Shown: piece by piece, positions 35,069 through 44,088 of the stretch
Layout: each line of letters opens with the position of its first letter
Position numbering within the stretch: the stretch's first letter is position 1
Source: Marinifilum_A sediminis
GTDB taxonomy: Bacteria; Bacteroidota; Bacteroidia; Bacteroidales; Marinifilaceae
Assembly: GCA_947496465.1 (NCBI GenBank)
Contig: CANMCX010000001.1
Coordinates: forward strand, 806,001-870,000
DNA: 64,000 nucleotides
Direction: 5' to 3'
Made by a program: the position numbers and the translations under genes
The notes under the pieces: model-generated
Told to the model about the DNA's origin: nothing
The model's input: only the letters and a program-made list of their open reading frames with translations
Database searches by the model: none

Positions 35069-36118
35069 TTAGAATTTCAATTTATCAAGCATGCCAAGCA
35101 TATCATTCTTGCTTATCACCGGATCAGCGGCAATAATGATATAAGTTTCATATCTAGGAATATCTACAATTAGAGTTACACCGTCATCCTCATCCATTGC
35201 ACCATACATGCATTTAACACCATTATGTGTAAATGTTTCAAATCCACCTTCTTGAGCAGGATTTCCATTTTTCTTAGATGTAGCTGCTATTGCAAGACTT
35301 CCTGACATACCTTTCATAAACATAGCAGAATACGTATCCTTTGAATTCATAACAGTCAGTTTTCTGTAACCATTGTAAGAAAAATCATTGATAACTTCCT
35401 TGAATTTTTGATATGGATATTTTATAGGATACAAATCAAAATCCATTTCCTCTTCATCATTATAATCACCCATATCTCCAAAAATAGCCTGCTGATACTG
35501 ACTTTGATCCTCGTAACTAATATTCGAAGGTGGGTTAAATTTTGATGATGAAACAGAAGCATTCTTTACAAATGACAAGGCAATTTCGTTCGCTTCTACT
35601 CCCAAAATTTTGGCTTCCGATTTCAAGGTGATTCCTTTATAAATCCATACTTTTGCACCCATTAAACTTGCAATTTCACAAGTGTTACCAAGTATTTTTT
35701 CGCTTCCTATTATCTCACCTCCAAAAGCAGTTAACAAATCCTTTCCCATCTGATTTTTCTCCTCTTCGTTCATATTTTCGCTGATCTTCTGAAGCTTACT
35801 GTAAGCAGGAATTGTACCTTTTTGTCCGGTTTTATTGAGTACATTCACTGTCCAAAATTTATCACCTTTCATTATTTGAATGGTATGAGCTTTATCCTCA
35901 CTCTTCATCCCAAATATTTTAGTGACAGTGGTTGCCTTTATTTCGGTATAACTCATTTGCCCATAATTATCCCACCACAAAGATTTTGTACCAGTTGTAT
36001 TTCCAGTTAATTTGTATTCAATATGTCCAGATTTCACTGCATATTGTTTTGCTTTTTGTTGAGCATTGATTGTTAGAGTTAATATCAATCCTAAGATGAT
36101 CAAGAATATCTGTTTCAT
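35069..36118 (-). CDS. Exported protein of unknown function
   Basis: 349 residues with a signal peptide (1-19). I do not recognise the family with certainty. The N-terminal half has a repeated pattern of strands ending in the charge-rich WWDNYGQMSYTE, and the middle has a Gly-Asp-Tyr-Asn acidic patch (DYNDEEEMDFDLYPIKYP). The C-terminal part (LTVMNSKDTYSAMFMKG and later IPRYETYIIIAADPVISK) looks like a second domain. No lipobox. Its gene follows a long hairpin and lies in the envelope cluster. Confidence 0.65.
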   Translation of the reverse strand: MKQIFLIILGLILTLTINAQQKAKQYAVKSGHIEYKLTGNTTGTKSLWWDNYGQMSYTEIKATTVTKIFGMKSEDKAHTIQIMKGDKFWTVNVLNKTGQKGTIPAYSKLQKISENMNEEEKNQMGKDLLTAFGGEIIGSEKILGNTCEIASLMGAKVWIYKGITLKSEAKILGVEANEIALSFVKNASVSSSKFNPPSNISYEDQSQYQQAIFGDMGDYNDEEEMDFDLYPIKYPYQKFKEVINDFSYNGYRKLTVMNSKDTYSAMFMKGMSGSLAIAATSKKNGNPAQEGGFETFTHNGVKCMYGAMDEDDGVTLIVDIPRYETYIIIAADPVISKNDMLGMLDKLKF

Positions 36119-36160
36119 AGTTTTTTGTTTTATTAATGAGTCCGTTTTTTTTTAGTAAGT

Positions 36161-36238
36161 AAAAACTTCCCGTACTTGAGTGGTTTTTAAGGTTGTGGTT
36201 GTAAGTAAATAGTTGAAATACAAGCACAGGAAGTTTTT
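36161..36238 (-). repeat. 18-base long-loop inverted repeat, likely attenuator or partial terminator
   Basis: Arms 36161-36178 and 36221-36238 match at 16 of 18 positions. In the minus-strand transcript both exceptions become G-U pairs, in the plus strand they would be mismatches. The loop is 42 bases. The structure lies between the lipoprotein and the 349-residue gene. Confidence 0.6.
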
Positions 36239-36276
36239 CGTGGTTTATTAAATAGAGTTATTTAATGATGTTTATT

Positions 36277-36807
36277 TTATAGAATCTCAACTTCAACATC
36301 TAATAATGCTGTTGTTTCAATGGTAAAGCTTAAAGGACGATCACTAACTGTACCTGAAATAAGGATTTTCAATTTCTTATACTGAAACAATTCGTTGGAT
36401 ATTGCATTTAATTGCTCCGTAGTAAAATTTACGCTAAGATCTTGATTTGGAGCTACTGAAGGAATTTCAACTTCATAGTTTAAATCAGGAACACTTAATT
36501 GTAGTGAAATAACTTCTCCGCCAGTAACATTTGTAAGTTTACATGTCACTGAGTTCACATCAACATCTTCCAGTTTATTCAAATAGTCTTTTAATTCGCT
36601 GATATCGTTAAAATCAAGATTAATCTCCTTTGTAAATGAATAATCTTCATCCATTTTTACACTTTGATTTTCAGGAGCTGAAACAGTAATTAGCGTTTGA
36701 CTTGATAATTCTATATCGTTAAAATCTTTGGTTTTTAAATCATCAACAGAATCACAGGAGGTAAATCCGATTAAAATGGCTGTTAAAGTAAATAGTGTCT
36801 TTTTCAT
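36277..36807 (-). CDS. Putative lipoprotein
   Basis: 176 residues. Lipobox GFTSCDS with Cys19. The mature part is beta-rich with several ITV/VTC strands (DVNSVTCKLTNVTGGEV), probably an Ig- or jelly-roll-type domain. Family not recognised. The gene lies 3 bases after the 407-residue gene and is surely co-transcribed. Confidence 0.65.
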   Translation of the reverse strand: MKKTLFTLTAILIGFTSCDSVDDLKTKDFNDIELSSQTLITVSAPENQSVKMDEDYSFTKEINLDFNDISELKDYLNKLEDVDVNSVTCKLTNVTGGEVISLQLSVPDLNYEVEIPSVAPNQDLSVNFTTEQLNAISNELFQYKKLKILISGTVSDRPLSFTIETTALLDVEVEIL

Positions 36808-36810
36808 CTT

Positions 36811-38034
36811 TTAATTATTTATTATTATTGATTTCAATTCATATACATGGTAATGTCCAAATGCCCCTTCTTTATCTTCAATAATTCGGGCATACACACC
36901 TGGTTTTTCATTTATCATCCAAAGCTTATAGCGTTCCTCCGAAGTTCCAGTAGATTCAACAATTGTGCATTGGTAAGTTCCAGGTGGAATCGTTATCTCT
37001 TCCTCTCCAACAACTCTAAAAGAATTCTCTTTTAAGGGAAAAAATTGATTGCCATAACTCATATCAAGATTGTTAGGTGGTAATGCAGTATCTTCTGGCA
37101 AATTATATCTATCGTATCCGTAAAAAATATAATCAACACTTAAACTTGGATTTTCTTTGTTGGCATTTACATCGGCAAGCAATTGTTTCGTTTCAAAAAC
37201 CTCGGTATCCTCAACTAAACTTGAAAAATTATATTCCAATTGTCTTGTATTTATAAAAGACATCATCATTTCCATTGGATCGCTCCAAGGTAGTTTTCCT
37301 TCTTCACGATCATATTTGTAATCTCCATTTTCAGTAAAGAAATCAGCTTCGGTAAAGGATAATCTTTCAATCCTATTAGAACTTTTATTTGCCTTCTTAA
37401 GTGTAATTAAACTACCCTTGTTCTCCAATTTCAATTCACTATCATTAATATTAATCAGATTACTTTTCCCACCTATGGTTTCAATTCTACCAAATACATA
37501 AAGTACATTTTCATCTTTTTTAAACATCCACTCGCCACTATTTTTAGTCTCCATACCAGAACCTTTTTCGATAATGGTATATAGATTTGGCAAGTCAAAT
37601 GTAATCCATCTCAAAACATCAGGATTCATTTCATTTGGTATCTCCCAAGTTCCTATAAAACCAGATTCTTCATTCTGCTGTACAATCTCATCCATATTTA
37701 ACTTCGAGAATGACCATTTCTGGTCTTCTTTTTCAAATACCAACTGATTTTTATTTAAAGTGATAATTCTACACTCTCCTCTGAAATCCTTATCCATTTC
37801 AGATTTCATTATTAACCGATCAGAATTTGGATTGTACTTCCATGTTCCAACATTAATATCGCTAGTTACAATTGCTCCATCTTTCGTAAAATTTAGAATG
37901 AAAAATGGTTCGTGAACTTTATCACCTACTTCAATTTTTTCCACTAACCAGCTTCCGTTAATCTTATTCTCCTGAGCCTTATTTGCACTAACAAAAGCCA
38001 GTAATGCGATCAATACTAATATTGCTTTTTTCAT
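36811..38034 (-). CDS. Exported protein with two lipocalin-like domains
   Basis: 407 residues with a signal peptide (1-20). Two tandem units of lipocalin-like form: NGSWLVEKIEVGDKV to about residue 112, and GFIGTWEIPNEMNPD to about residue 212, each with a W-x-x-x-x-D-x-L/Y strand pattern (GTWKYNPNSDRLIM and GEWMFKKDENVLYV). The rest, about 215-407, is a separate beta-domain with DYIFYGYDRYNLPEDTALPP. Function unknown; possibly binds a small ligand on the cell envelope. Confidence 0.65.
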   Translation of the reverse strand: MKKAILVLIALLAFVSANKAQENKINGSWLVEKIEVGDKVHEPFFILNFTKDGAIVTSDINVGTWKYNPNSDRLIMKSEMDKDFRGECRIITLNKNQLVFEKEDQKWSFSKLNMDEIVQQNEESGFIGTWEIPNEMNPDVLRWITFDLPNLYTIIEKGSGMETKNSGEWMFKKDENVLYVFGRIETIGGKSNLININDSELKLENKGSLITLKKANKSSNRIERLSFTEADFFTENGDYKYDREEGKLPWSDPMEMMMSFINTRQLEYNFSSLVEDTEVFETKQLLADVNANKENPSLSVDYIFYGYDRYNLPEDTALPPNNLDMSYGNQFFPLKENSFRVVGEEEITIPPGTYQCTIVESTGTSEERYKLWMINEKPGVYARIIEDKEGAFGHYHVYELKSIIINN

Positions 38035-38045
38035 TTTTTTTAGAT

Positions 38046-38657
38046 TTAGTTTGTTCTACCTAAAACTTTCATCAAATCAGAATAGGCTGCTTTTACTTCC
38101 TTTTCGCTAGCATTTGGTTTCTTTAACTTCGCTCGTTTTTTAAATTCATCGTAAGAAATTACATCTGCTTGCAGATTCATATTCTTTGCTTCCTTCTCTG
38201 CTGCCTTCATCATTTTTTCTATTTCAGGCATTGCATCTTGGAACTGTTCTTCCGCTTTTTTTATCTCCTTAGTTAGAATGCTTTCTTCTGCTGAACTTGA
38301 ATGTGGTATGGTGTCATTACCAATAGCCTTATCAGCTTTGATATATGAATTTATGAATTGAAACGCATCTTCTTTGGTTAAACCACTTTTGTCTTTCTCA
38401 ATCTCATCAAACACGCCCATTTCTTTTAGTAAAAGATCAAAATCTTTCTGATTAGGTGCATTCAAACTATCTTTCGATTCATATTTTAAGAAAAAGTCAA
38501 TTAAAGGTTTTGCCGTGTCAATCGATTCTTTATTTGCCTTCATATAGGTTTCTATCATTGCATCGAATTTCTCTTTCTTATTTGTCTCATTATTCTCTTG
38601 AGCCATAATAAAGGAGATTGACAGAAAGAAAAATACTATCGTAAGTACTTGTTTCAT
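38046..38657 (-). CDS. Exported helical protein of unknown function
   Basis: 203 residues with a signal peptide (1-19). The mature part is charged and helical, with a Lys/Glu-rich stretch (TKEIKKAEEQFQDAMPEIE) that may form a coiled coil. No family recognised. Between the OmpA-like gene and the lipocalin-like gene, 36 and 11 bases apart. Confidence 0.6.
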   Translation of the reverse strand: MKQVLTIVFFFLSISFIMAQENNETNKKEKFDAMIETYMKANKESIDTAKPLIDFFLKYESKDSLNAPNQKDFDLLLKEMGVFDEIEKDKSGLTKEDAFQFINSYIKADKAIGNDTIPHSSSAEESILTKEIKKAEEQFQDAMPEIEKMMKAAEKEAKNMNLQADVISYDEFKKRAKLKKPNASEKEVKAAYSDLMKVLGRTN

Positions 38658-38693
38658 TACGCTATCTTTTTAATCAGAAAAATGGATTATTAC

Positions 38694-40418
38694 TTATTGA
38701 TGTTTTCGAATCGCAATATTCTCTCCGCCTAAAGCAAAAGAAGAATTTGTTTTGCTGCCAACTTTCAAAATAAAATCCTGATCATCTCGAGAAACATCTG
38801 ATGCATTTCCTTTATCCAAATCAAAAGCAAAGGTTCCTTCTATTTCAAAATGTTCCGATTCACTAACTGTCTCGCCAGACCGATTGTAAGTAGCATATCT
38901 AATCGTAAGCCTATAATTGTTATCTTTATCTACATCCAAAATTTCCATTTTCCCAAGGTTTTTTTCAGATGTAAAGAATAAGAATACGGTTCCTTTACCA
39001 TTCACTATGCCATTAGGTCCTGATATTGGCGTGTAGAATTCATCTGATAATTTATCGAACTCCTTATCAATATTATTGGCAAGTATTTTATCGTAAGTAG
39101 AATTTCCACCATTGCCAATTGTATTTGAAGAAGCTGTGTTTCCTTCTGTTTTCACGAACTCCACTCTTCGATTGTTGGCTTTTCCTTCGGGAGTACTATT
39201 ATTGTCTAAAGGCTTACTTTCACCAAAACCAGCATAACTTAATCTGTTCGAAGAGATTCCCATTTGAATCAATCTCTCCATCACAACTTTAGCTCTTGCT
39301 TCCGATAACTTTTTGTTTGAAACATCATCTCCATCACTATCGGTATGACCTTCAACACTAAAGTTAAGATTTGGTTGCTTCTGTAGTAATTGATAAATTT
39401 TATTGATTGGACCCATTGACTCAGGCTTTAAACTTGCCTTGTTTACATCGAAGCGAATGCCATTGCAAATGATTTTACCATCTTGAAGTACCCTTTTGTA
39501 ATACTTAACTCCCCCCTTTGCAATGCGCACATTTTTCACATAAAATGGTTTGTCTGCTCCTAACTCCGCCCAGTAGGCTTGCAAACTAATTCCTGTAGGA
39601 TTAGCCTCGTAATGTGGTATATTAATCAATCGGGCATCGTCCATATATACTTTCAATTTCCCTTTCGTGTAAGCAATTGAAATGTGCTGCCAACGTCCTT
39701 TCTCATTCCAAGTATAATCTAAATCAGGATGTTCTCCTTTTACATTACTATTGTCAACAGATACATGCTTATAACCAATTTCAATTTCCTGACCACTATT
39801 TTTCTGATTTTTCCTATCATACAGATATACTGTAAATCTATTTCCATTTGCAGGTCGATATAAATCAAATTCAACTGTAAACACTTCGGGTAGATAATCC
39901 TCTTTGGAATTTTTCAGATAGGGAATTATAGTTGGGCATCCATCAATAAACATCATTACATTTTCGCCATCAACATTCGCAATTTCAACTTGTCCTTTTT
40001 CCAAATCCCACCTACTTGGGAATTCACCATTTTCTTCCATTAGGTCTGGACCATCTTCAAAAATCACAACATCACCAGGTACAAAATCAAAACGACTCCA
40101 AACTACATTTGGCTTCTTCTTTTCAAGTTCTGTAGAATTGTTTCTATCATTACTTGATTCCGATGATTGATTTGGTGTCTCTGCAACTTGATCAGTCGAA
40201 TTAGTCTTATTTTTTTTCTTCTTCTTTTTCTTTTTACCAAATAATCTTCCAATGCCTTCTTCCAGTTTATCTAAACCTTTATCAACACCTTGCTCAATTT
40301 TAGTATTGGTACGTTTGGTTCCTTGCTTTTTTGCAACTTTTTTAGGGTCTACCACCTGCGCATTTACAAGTGCAAATCCTAGTGTAAGTAATACTGTTAC
40401 GATTAGTAGTTTTTTCAT
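38694..40418 (-). CDS. OmpA-family envelope protein with a concanavalin-like domain
   Basis: 574 residues. Signal peptide (1-20), a basic linker with eight lysines in a row (62-69), a beta-sandwich resembling a laminin/concanavalin fold (about 107-300), then the OmpA peptidoglycan-binding domain (about 316-425) with GHTDSDG (D360) and NNRRVEF (R417-R418). A further beta-domain follows to the end. It probably links the outer layer to peptidoglycan. First gene of the seven-gene cluster. Confidence 0.8.
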   Translation of the reverse strand: MKKLLIVTVLLTLGFALVNAQVVDPKKVAKKQGTKRTNTKIEQGVDKGLDKLEEGIGRLFGKKKKKKKKNKTNSTDQVAETPNQSSESSNDRNNSTELEKKKPNVVWSRFDFVPGDVVIFEDGPDLMEENGEFPSRWDLEKGQVEIANVDGENVMMFIDGCPTIIPYLKNSKEDYLPEVFTVEFDLYRPANGNRFTVYLYDRKNQKNSGQEIEIGYKHVSVDNSNVKGEHPDLDYTWNEKGRWQHISIAYTKGKLKVYMDDARLINIPHYEANPTGISLQAYWAELGADKPFYVKNVRIAKGGVKYYKRVLQDGKIICNGIRFDVNKASLKPESMGPINKIYQLLQKQPNLNFSVEGHTDSDGDDVSNKKLSEARAKVVMERLIQMGISSNRLSYAGFGESKPLDNNSTPEGKANNRRVEFVKTEGNTASSNTIGNGGNSTYDKILANNIDKEFDKLSDEFYTPISGPNGIVNGKGTVFLFFTSEKNLGKMEILDVDKDNNYRLTIRYATYNRSGETVSESEHFEIEGTFAFDLDKGNASDVSRDDQDFILKVGSKTNSSFALGGENIAIRKHQ

Positions 40419-40832
40419 CTGTTTACAAATTGGTTTCGATTTCTAAAATAAATTTAGGTCGATATCCAATTTATAAATAGTAACTATGTTCTTACAAGTA
40501 CAACAAATGTTTATCTCACTCACTTACTGCACAATACAATTGCAAAAATTAAATGATTCTAAAACTTAATAAGGAGAATAATACGAATAAATAAATCGAT
40601 TTTAACTGCATAAAACCAACACGAAATGAGCTTATATTGTCTATATATCAGCTTATTGCAGAAATATTTATAAGAGAAATACAGGGAATAAAAATTAATT
40701 TAACAGTTCAGCTATTAATACAAATGTTCCAAAATTTATCAATCATGTTCCATCCCTTTAAATTCAAGCATTACAGTATTGAATTAAATTGGATTTTAAT
40801 TCAATCCAAAGAAAATTTTAGTTGAGAAACTT
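40419..40832. other. Intergenic region between the OmpA-like gene and the hybrid sensor
   Basis: 414 AT-rich bases. The upstream control region of the envelope cluster should lie here, but no TAnnTTTG element was found. A hairpin near 40778-40805 follows the sensor gene. Confidence 0.5.
40778..40805 (-). terminator. Weak AT-rich hairpin after the hybrid sensor
   Basis: ATTGAATTAAA (40778-40788) and TTTAATTCAAT (40795-40805) are perfect 11-base arms with a 6-base loop. No T-run, so termination is uncertain. Confidence 0.35.
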
Positions 40833-43697
40833 CTAATTTGAAAATTTCTTTACATACTCGGTAGGAGTACATCCATGAATATCTTTAAAACACTTTGTAA
40901 AATATGATGTATCGTTAAAACCCGTGGTGTAGCAAACATCACTAATACTAACTTCGGGTTGAAGTAAAATTTCCGATGCTAGTTTTATTCTTTGGGCACG
41001 TAGAAATGCCGTGGCAGATAAACCTGTTAGTGCTTTTAATTTTCTATGCAATTGCGTTCGACTCATGGCAGTAGCCTCGCAAAACTGATCCACTGTGAAA
41101 TTAGGGTTTGCGATGTGCTCTTCTAATACTTTCTGCAATGTGATAGCAAATTTTTCTTCTTCTGATTGCATAACCAGATTGAGAGGTTTCATAACCAATT
41201 CTTTCTGAAATTTAGCTTGTATAGCTTTTCTTGTAGCTATTAATCGTTCAACTTTTACAATAAGTGATTGAGCATTAAAAGGTTTTATAATATAATCATC
41301 AGCACCCGATTTTAATCCCTCCAGTTCATTATCGTCTCCTACTTTTGCAGTAAGTAATAAAATTGGGATGTGATTGGTTTTGATATCATTTTTCAATTTA
41401 GAACACAACTCAACTCCTCCAATCTTAGGCATCATAACATCCGAAATAATTAAATCAGGAATTGTCTGTATTGCAATGGCTATACCTTCCTCACCATCTG
41501 CCGCTTCTAAAATCTTATAACGCTTTTCAAAATAGGTCGCTATATATTTTCGCATATCAAGATTATCCTCGACAATTAACAATACAGGTAAATCAACTTT
41601 ATCCAAAGTTTCTTCTACATCCTTATTATTTAGTGATATCTTCTTTTTCTCTGCGCGTTTTAGATCCAGATTTAGGGGAATATCTACAATTTCATTCAAT
41701 CTAAAATGTTCTTTTGATTGCGGAAGTTCCAATTCAAACTTTATAATTTTATCATCAGTACAAGCAACTTTAATTGATGCTCGATATAAAGAACACAACT
41801 CTTTAACCAGAGATAATCCAATACCTGTTCCTTGTACTTCATTCTCTCCTGCCCTGTAAAAACGATCAAAAATATGAGACAGCTCTTTTGAATTTAGAGT
41901 GCAACCTGAATTGCTAACTTCAATCTTTACATGTTTATTTAGGAGTATAGTTTTTAATTTGACCTGACCTCCTTCGGGAACAAATTTGAAAGCATTAGAT
42001 AATAAATTACTTAAAACAATCTCCACAATATTATGATCGAACCAAACTTGGCCGGTTTCTGAAATTTCGATTTTATAATCAATCTCCTTCTCGTGTGCCT
42101 GAAAATTAAAGGAATTGGAAATGCCTTTCAACAAGGTACTCAAATCTCCCTCTTGTGCCGAAACTGTAAAATGTCCAGCATCAATTTTTGAAATGTTCAG
42201 TAATTGATCAACCAATGATAGCAGCCTGTTGGAATTGCGCAGAATCAATTCTAACTCTGTCCGCTGAATTTTATTTTTCGATCGGAACAACTGTTTCTCC
42301 AATGGACCTTTTATCAAAGTTAATGGTGTACGAAATTCATGTGAAATATTACTAAAGAACTTCGATTTCATTTGATTGATATTCTTCAATTCTCTGGTTA
42401 CGCGTTGTTTGGTTTGATATCTGAAATAGAAAAATGCTGCCAATCCTCCAAAAAGCAATATCAATACTCCAAACTGATTTCGCTGCATTTTCTTCGATTC
42501 GCCAATCAATTGATTTCTCGTATTCAACAATTCAATTTGCTGTGTTTTTTTCTCCGATTGATATTTGAATTCCAAATCGTTTAATACCTGTGTACTTGCT
42601 GAATTGTAAAGTGTATCGGTAAAGTTTTTGGTTAGCAACAAGGCATCACTCGCCTCCTTGTATTTTTCTGTTTTATAATAAATTTCATATAAGGTTTGAT
42701 TGCAAAGTATCAGGTTGTCTATTGAATGAATTTCTCTGGATATTGCTCTCCCGTCAAGTAAATTCTTCTCTGCTTCCTTATAGCGCTTAAGTTTGGCACA
42801 AGCCGTTCCGTAATGAATCAATATGGAACTCAAATAGCGCTTATCTTTAATTTCACGCTGAATTGCCAAGGATTTTTCAAAATTGGCATAAGCCTGATCG
42901 TAATTGTTCAAAGACATATCAACTTGTCCCAACAGCTGATAACATATTCCCTGACTCATAGGATATTCTCTTTTTTTTGCCAAGTCCAAACACTTAATAA
43001 TGTAGTACTTCGCAGAATCCGGTTGGTTCAAAAACATGTATGCCTCACCTACATTTCCATAGCTAATTTCCAAATGAAAACTCTTCTTACTTTCAATACC
43101 ATATTTCATCGACTCCTTAAAATAAGAAAGTGCTTTCTCATACTCTTTTTGTACCAAATAGATGTTTCCTATGCCATTTTCGGCAATTGCCTTTCCGTAA
43201 TAATTGCCACTTTGTTCGGTGGTATTAATTGAAGAAACAAAATAATGAATTGCCTCTTGGTTTAAATCTGTTTTCCGACAAACAACACCCAATTCATTGT
43301 AAATTCTTCCCAATTGATAGTAATCCTTCTTCTCCTGAGCAAAGGGAAGTGCCTTTTTGTAGTAATATTTTGCAGAATCGTAAACATGCTGATATCTGTG
43401 ATTTACACCTAAGCGATAATAAATTTCGGGTAAATTAATACTGTCATTTTTCTTCTCTAATTTATGGCGCAACAGGTACAAATATTTGCCATACTCTCCC
43501 TTAAATAGTTTTCTGTTTCGAACTACCAATTTTATTGCTCTTTCCGAATCATCGGAATTACTTTTATCAACAATAAGCTTGTTTAAATCCATCATTAAAC
43601 TGTCCAGATTTTTATACTTTGGAACTTTTAAACTCTTTTGAGAAAAGGTGTTTCCGGTTAGAAACAATACAAAAATCAACAAGATTATTTTTTTCAT
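40833..43697 (-). CDS. TPR-type hybrid two-component sensor kinase/response regulator with AraC output
   Basis: 954 residues from the ATG at 43697, which opens a signal peptide (MKKIILLIFVLFLTGNTFSQ); a TTG 13 codons upstream is less likely. Periplasmic TPR repeats (about 60-390) precede one membrane helix (about 405-425). A HisKA domain follows with NISHEFRTPLTL (phospho-histidine near 452), the ATPase domain, a receiver with ISDVMMPKIGG (phospho-aspartate near 752), and an AraC helix-turn-helix (about 860-954). A complete one-polypeptide regulator of the HTCS type, but with TPRs in place of the usual polysaccharide-sensing beta-propeller. Signal unknown. The envelope cluster starts 414 bases downstream on the same strand and is a natural target. 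Confidence 0.93.
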   Translation of the reverse strand: MKKIILLIFVLFLTGNTFSQKSLKVPKYKNLDSLMMDLNKLIVDKSNSDDSERAIKLVVRNRKLFKGEYGKYLYLLRHKLEKKNDSINLPEIYYRLGVNHRYQHVYDSAKYYYKKALPFAQEKKDYYQLGRIYNELGVVCRKTDLNQEAIHYFVSSINTTEQSGNYYGKAIAENGIGNIYLVQKEYEKALSYFKESMKYGIESKKSFHLEISYGNVGEAYMFLNQPDSAKYYIIKCLDLAKKREYPMSQGICYQLLGQVDMSLNNYDQAYANFEKSLAIQREIKDKRYLSSILIHYGTACAKLKRYKEAEKNLLDGRAISREIHSIDNLILCNQTLYEIYYKTEKYKEASDALLLTKNFTDTLYNSASTQVLNDLEFKYQSEKKTQQIELLNTRNQLIGESKKMQRNQFGVLILLFGGLAAFFYFRYQTKQRVTRELKNINQMKSKFFSNISHEFRTPLTLIKGPLEKQLFRSKNKIQRTELELILRNSNRLLSLVDQLLNISKIDAGHFTVSAQEGDLSTLLKGISNSFNFQAHEKEIDYKIEISETGQVWFDHNIVEIVLSNLLSNAFKFVPEGGQVKLKTILLNKHVKIEVSNSGCTLNSKELSHIFDRFYRAGENEVQGTGIGLSLVKELCSLYRASIKVACTDDKIIKFELELPQSKEHFRLNEIVDIPLNLDLKRAEKKKISLNNKDVEETLDKVDLPVLLIVEDNLDMRKYIATYFEKRYKILEAADGEEGIAIAIQTIPDLIISDVMMPKIGGVELCSKLKNDIKTNHIPILLLTAKVGDDNELEGLKSGADDYIIKPFNAQSLIVKVERLIATRKAIQAKFQKELVMKPLNLVMQSEEEKFAITLQKVLEEHIANPNFTVDQFCEATAMSRTQLHRKLKALTGLSATAFLRAQRIKLASEILLQPEVSISDVCYTTGFNDTSYFTKCFKDIHGCTPTEYVKKFSN

Positions 43698-44088
43698 ATC
43701 GTTTAATAGAAGGTTATATCGAGAGATTAATATCAAGTTATTTTAATTTGAAACCAATATTCAATCCTAAACACCAGTTTCATCAAGCACATTAATAATT
43801 TAATAATAAACTAATTTAAGATAAGATAAAGCCTGTAGCAAATATTTTTTACGTTTAATATAAAATTTTATACGAATCATATAATGATCGAGTATTAATC
43901 ACTATCAAACTATGTTGAATAAATGTTTTGTTTAATTATAATTAATTTATTCTTATCGAAAAACAAATATAGATTGAATACAGATTTGGTGGCATAGAAA
44001 GATAATTGGTAACTTTATAAGAATAGAGAGTTGAGGGAGCTTACTCCTAATTTCTAATGATTTTAATCTTCACTATAAATACATTACC
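43698..44088. other. Divergent intergenic region between the hybrid sensor and the epimerase-like gene
   Basis: 391 bases, AT-rich. It holds a promoter for the rightward gene (43985-44017) and, on the minus strand, TATATTTG at 43964-43971 that would give the sensor a leader of about 260 bases. No gene seen. Confidence 0.5.
43985..44017 (+). promoter_or_regulatory. Promoter of the epimerase-like gene
   Basis: TTTG (43985-43988), 21-base spacer, TAACTTTA (44010-44017); seven of eight bases of the -7 consensus. Confidence 0.55.

Noticed and set aside
40637..40825. Rightward 62-codon frame in the gap before the hybrid sensor
   Set aside because: AT-rich chance frame, no promoter, no domain, overlaps a hairpin.
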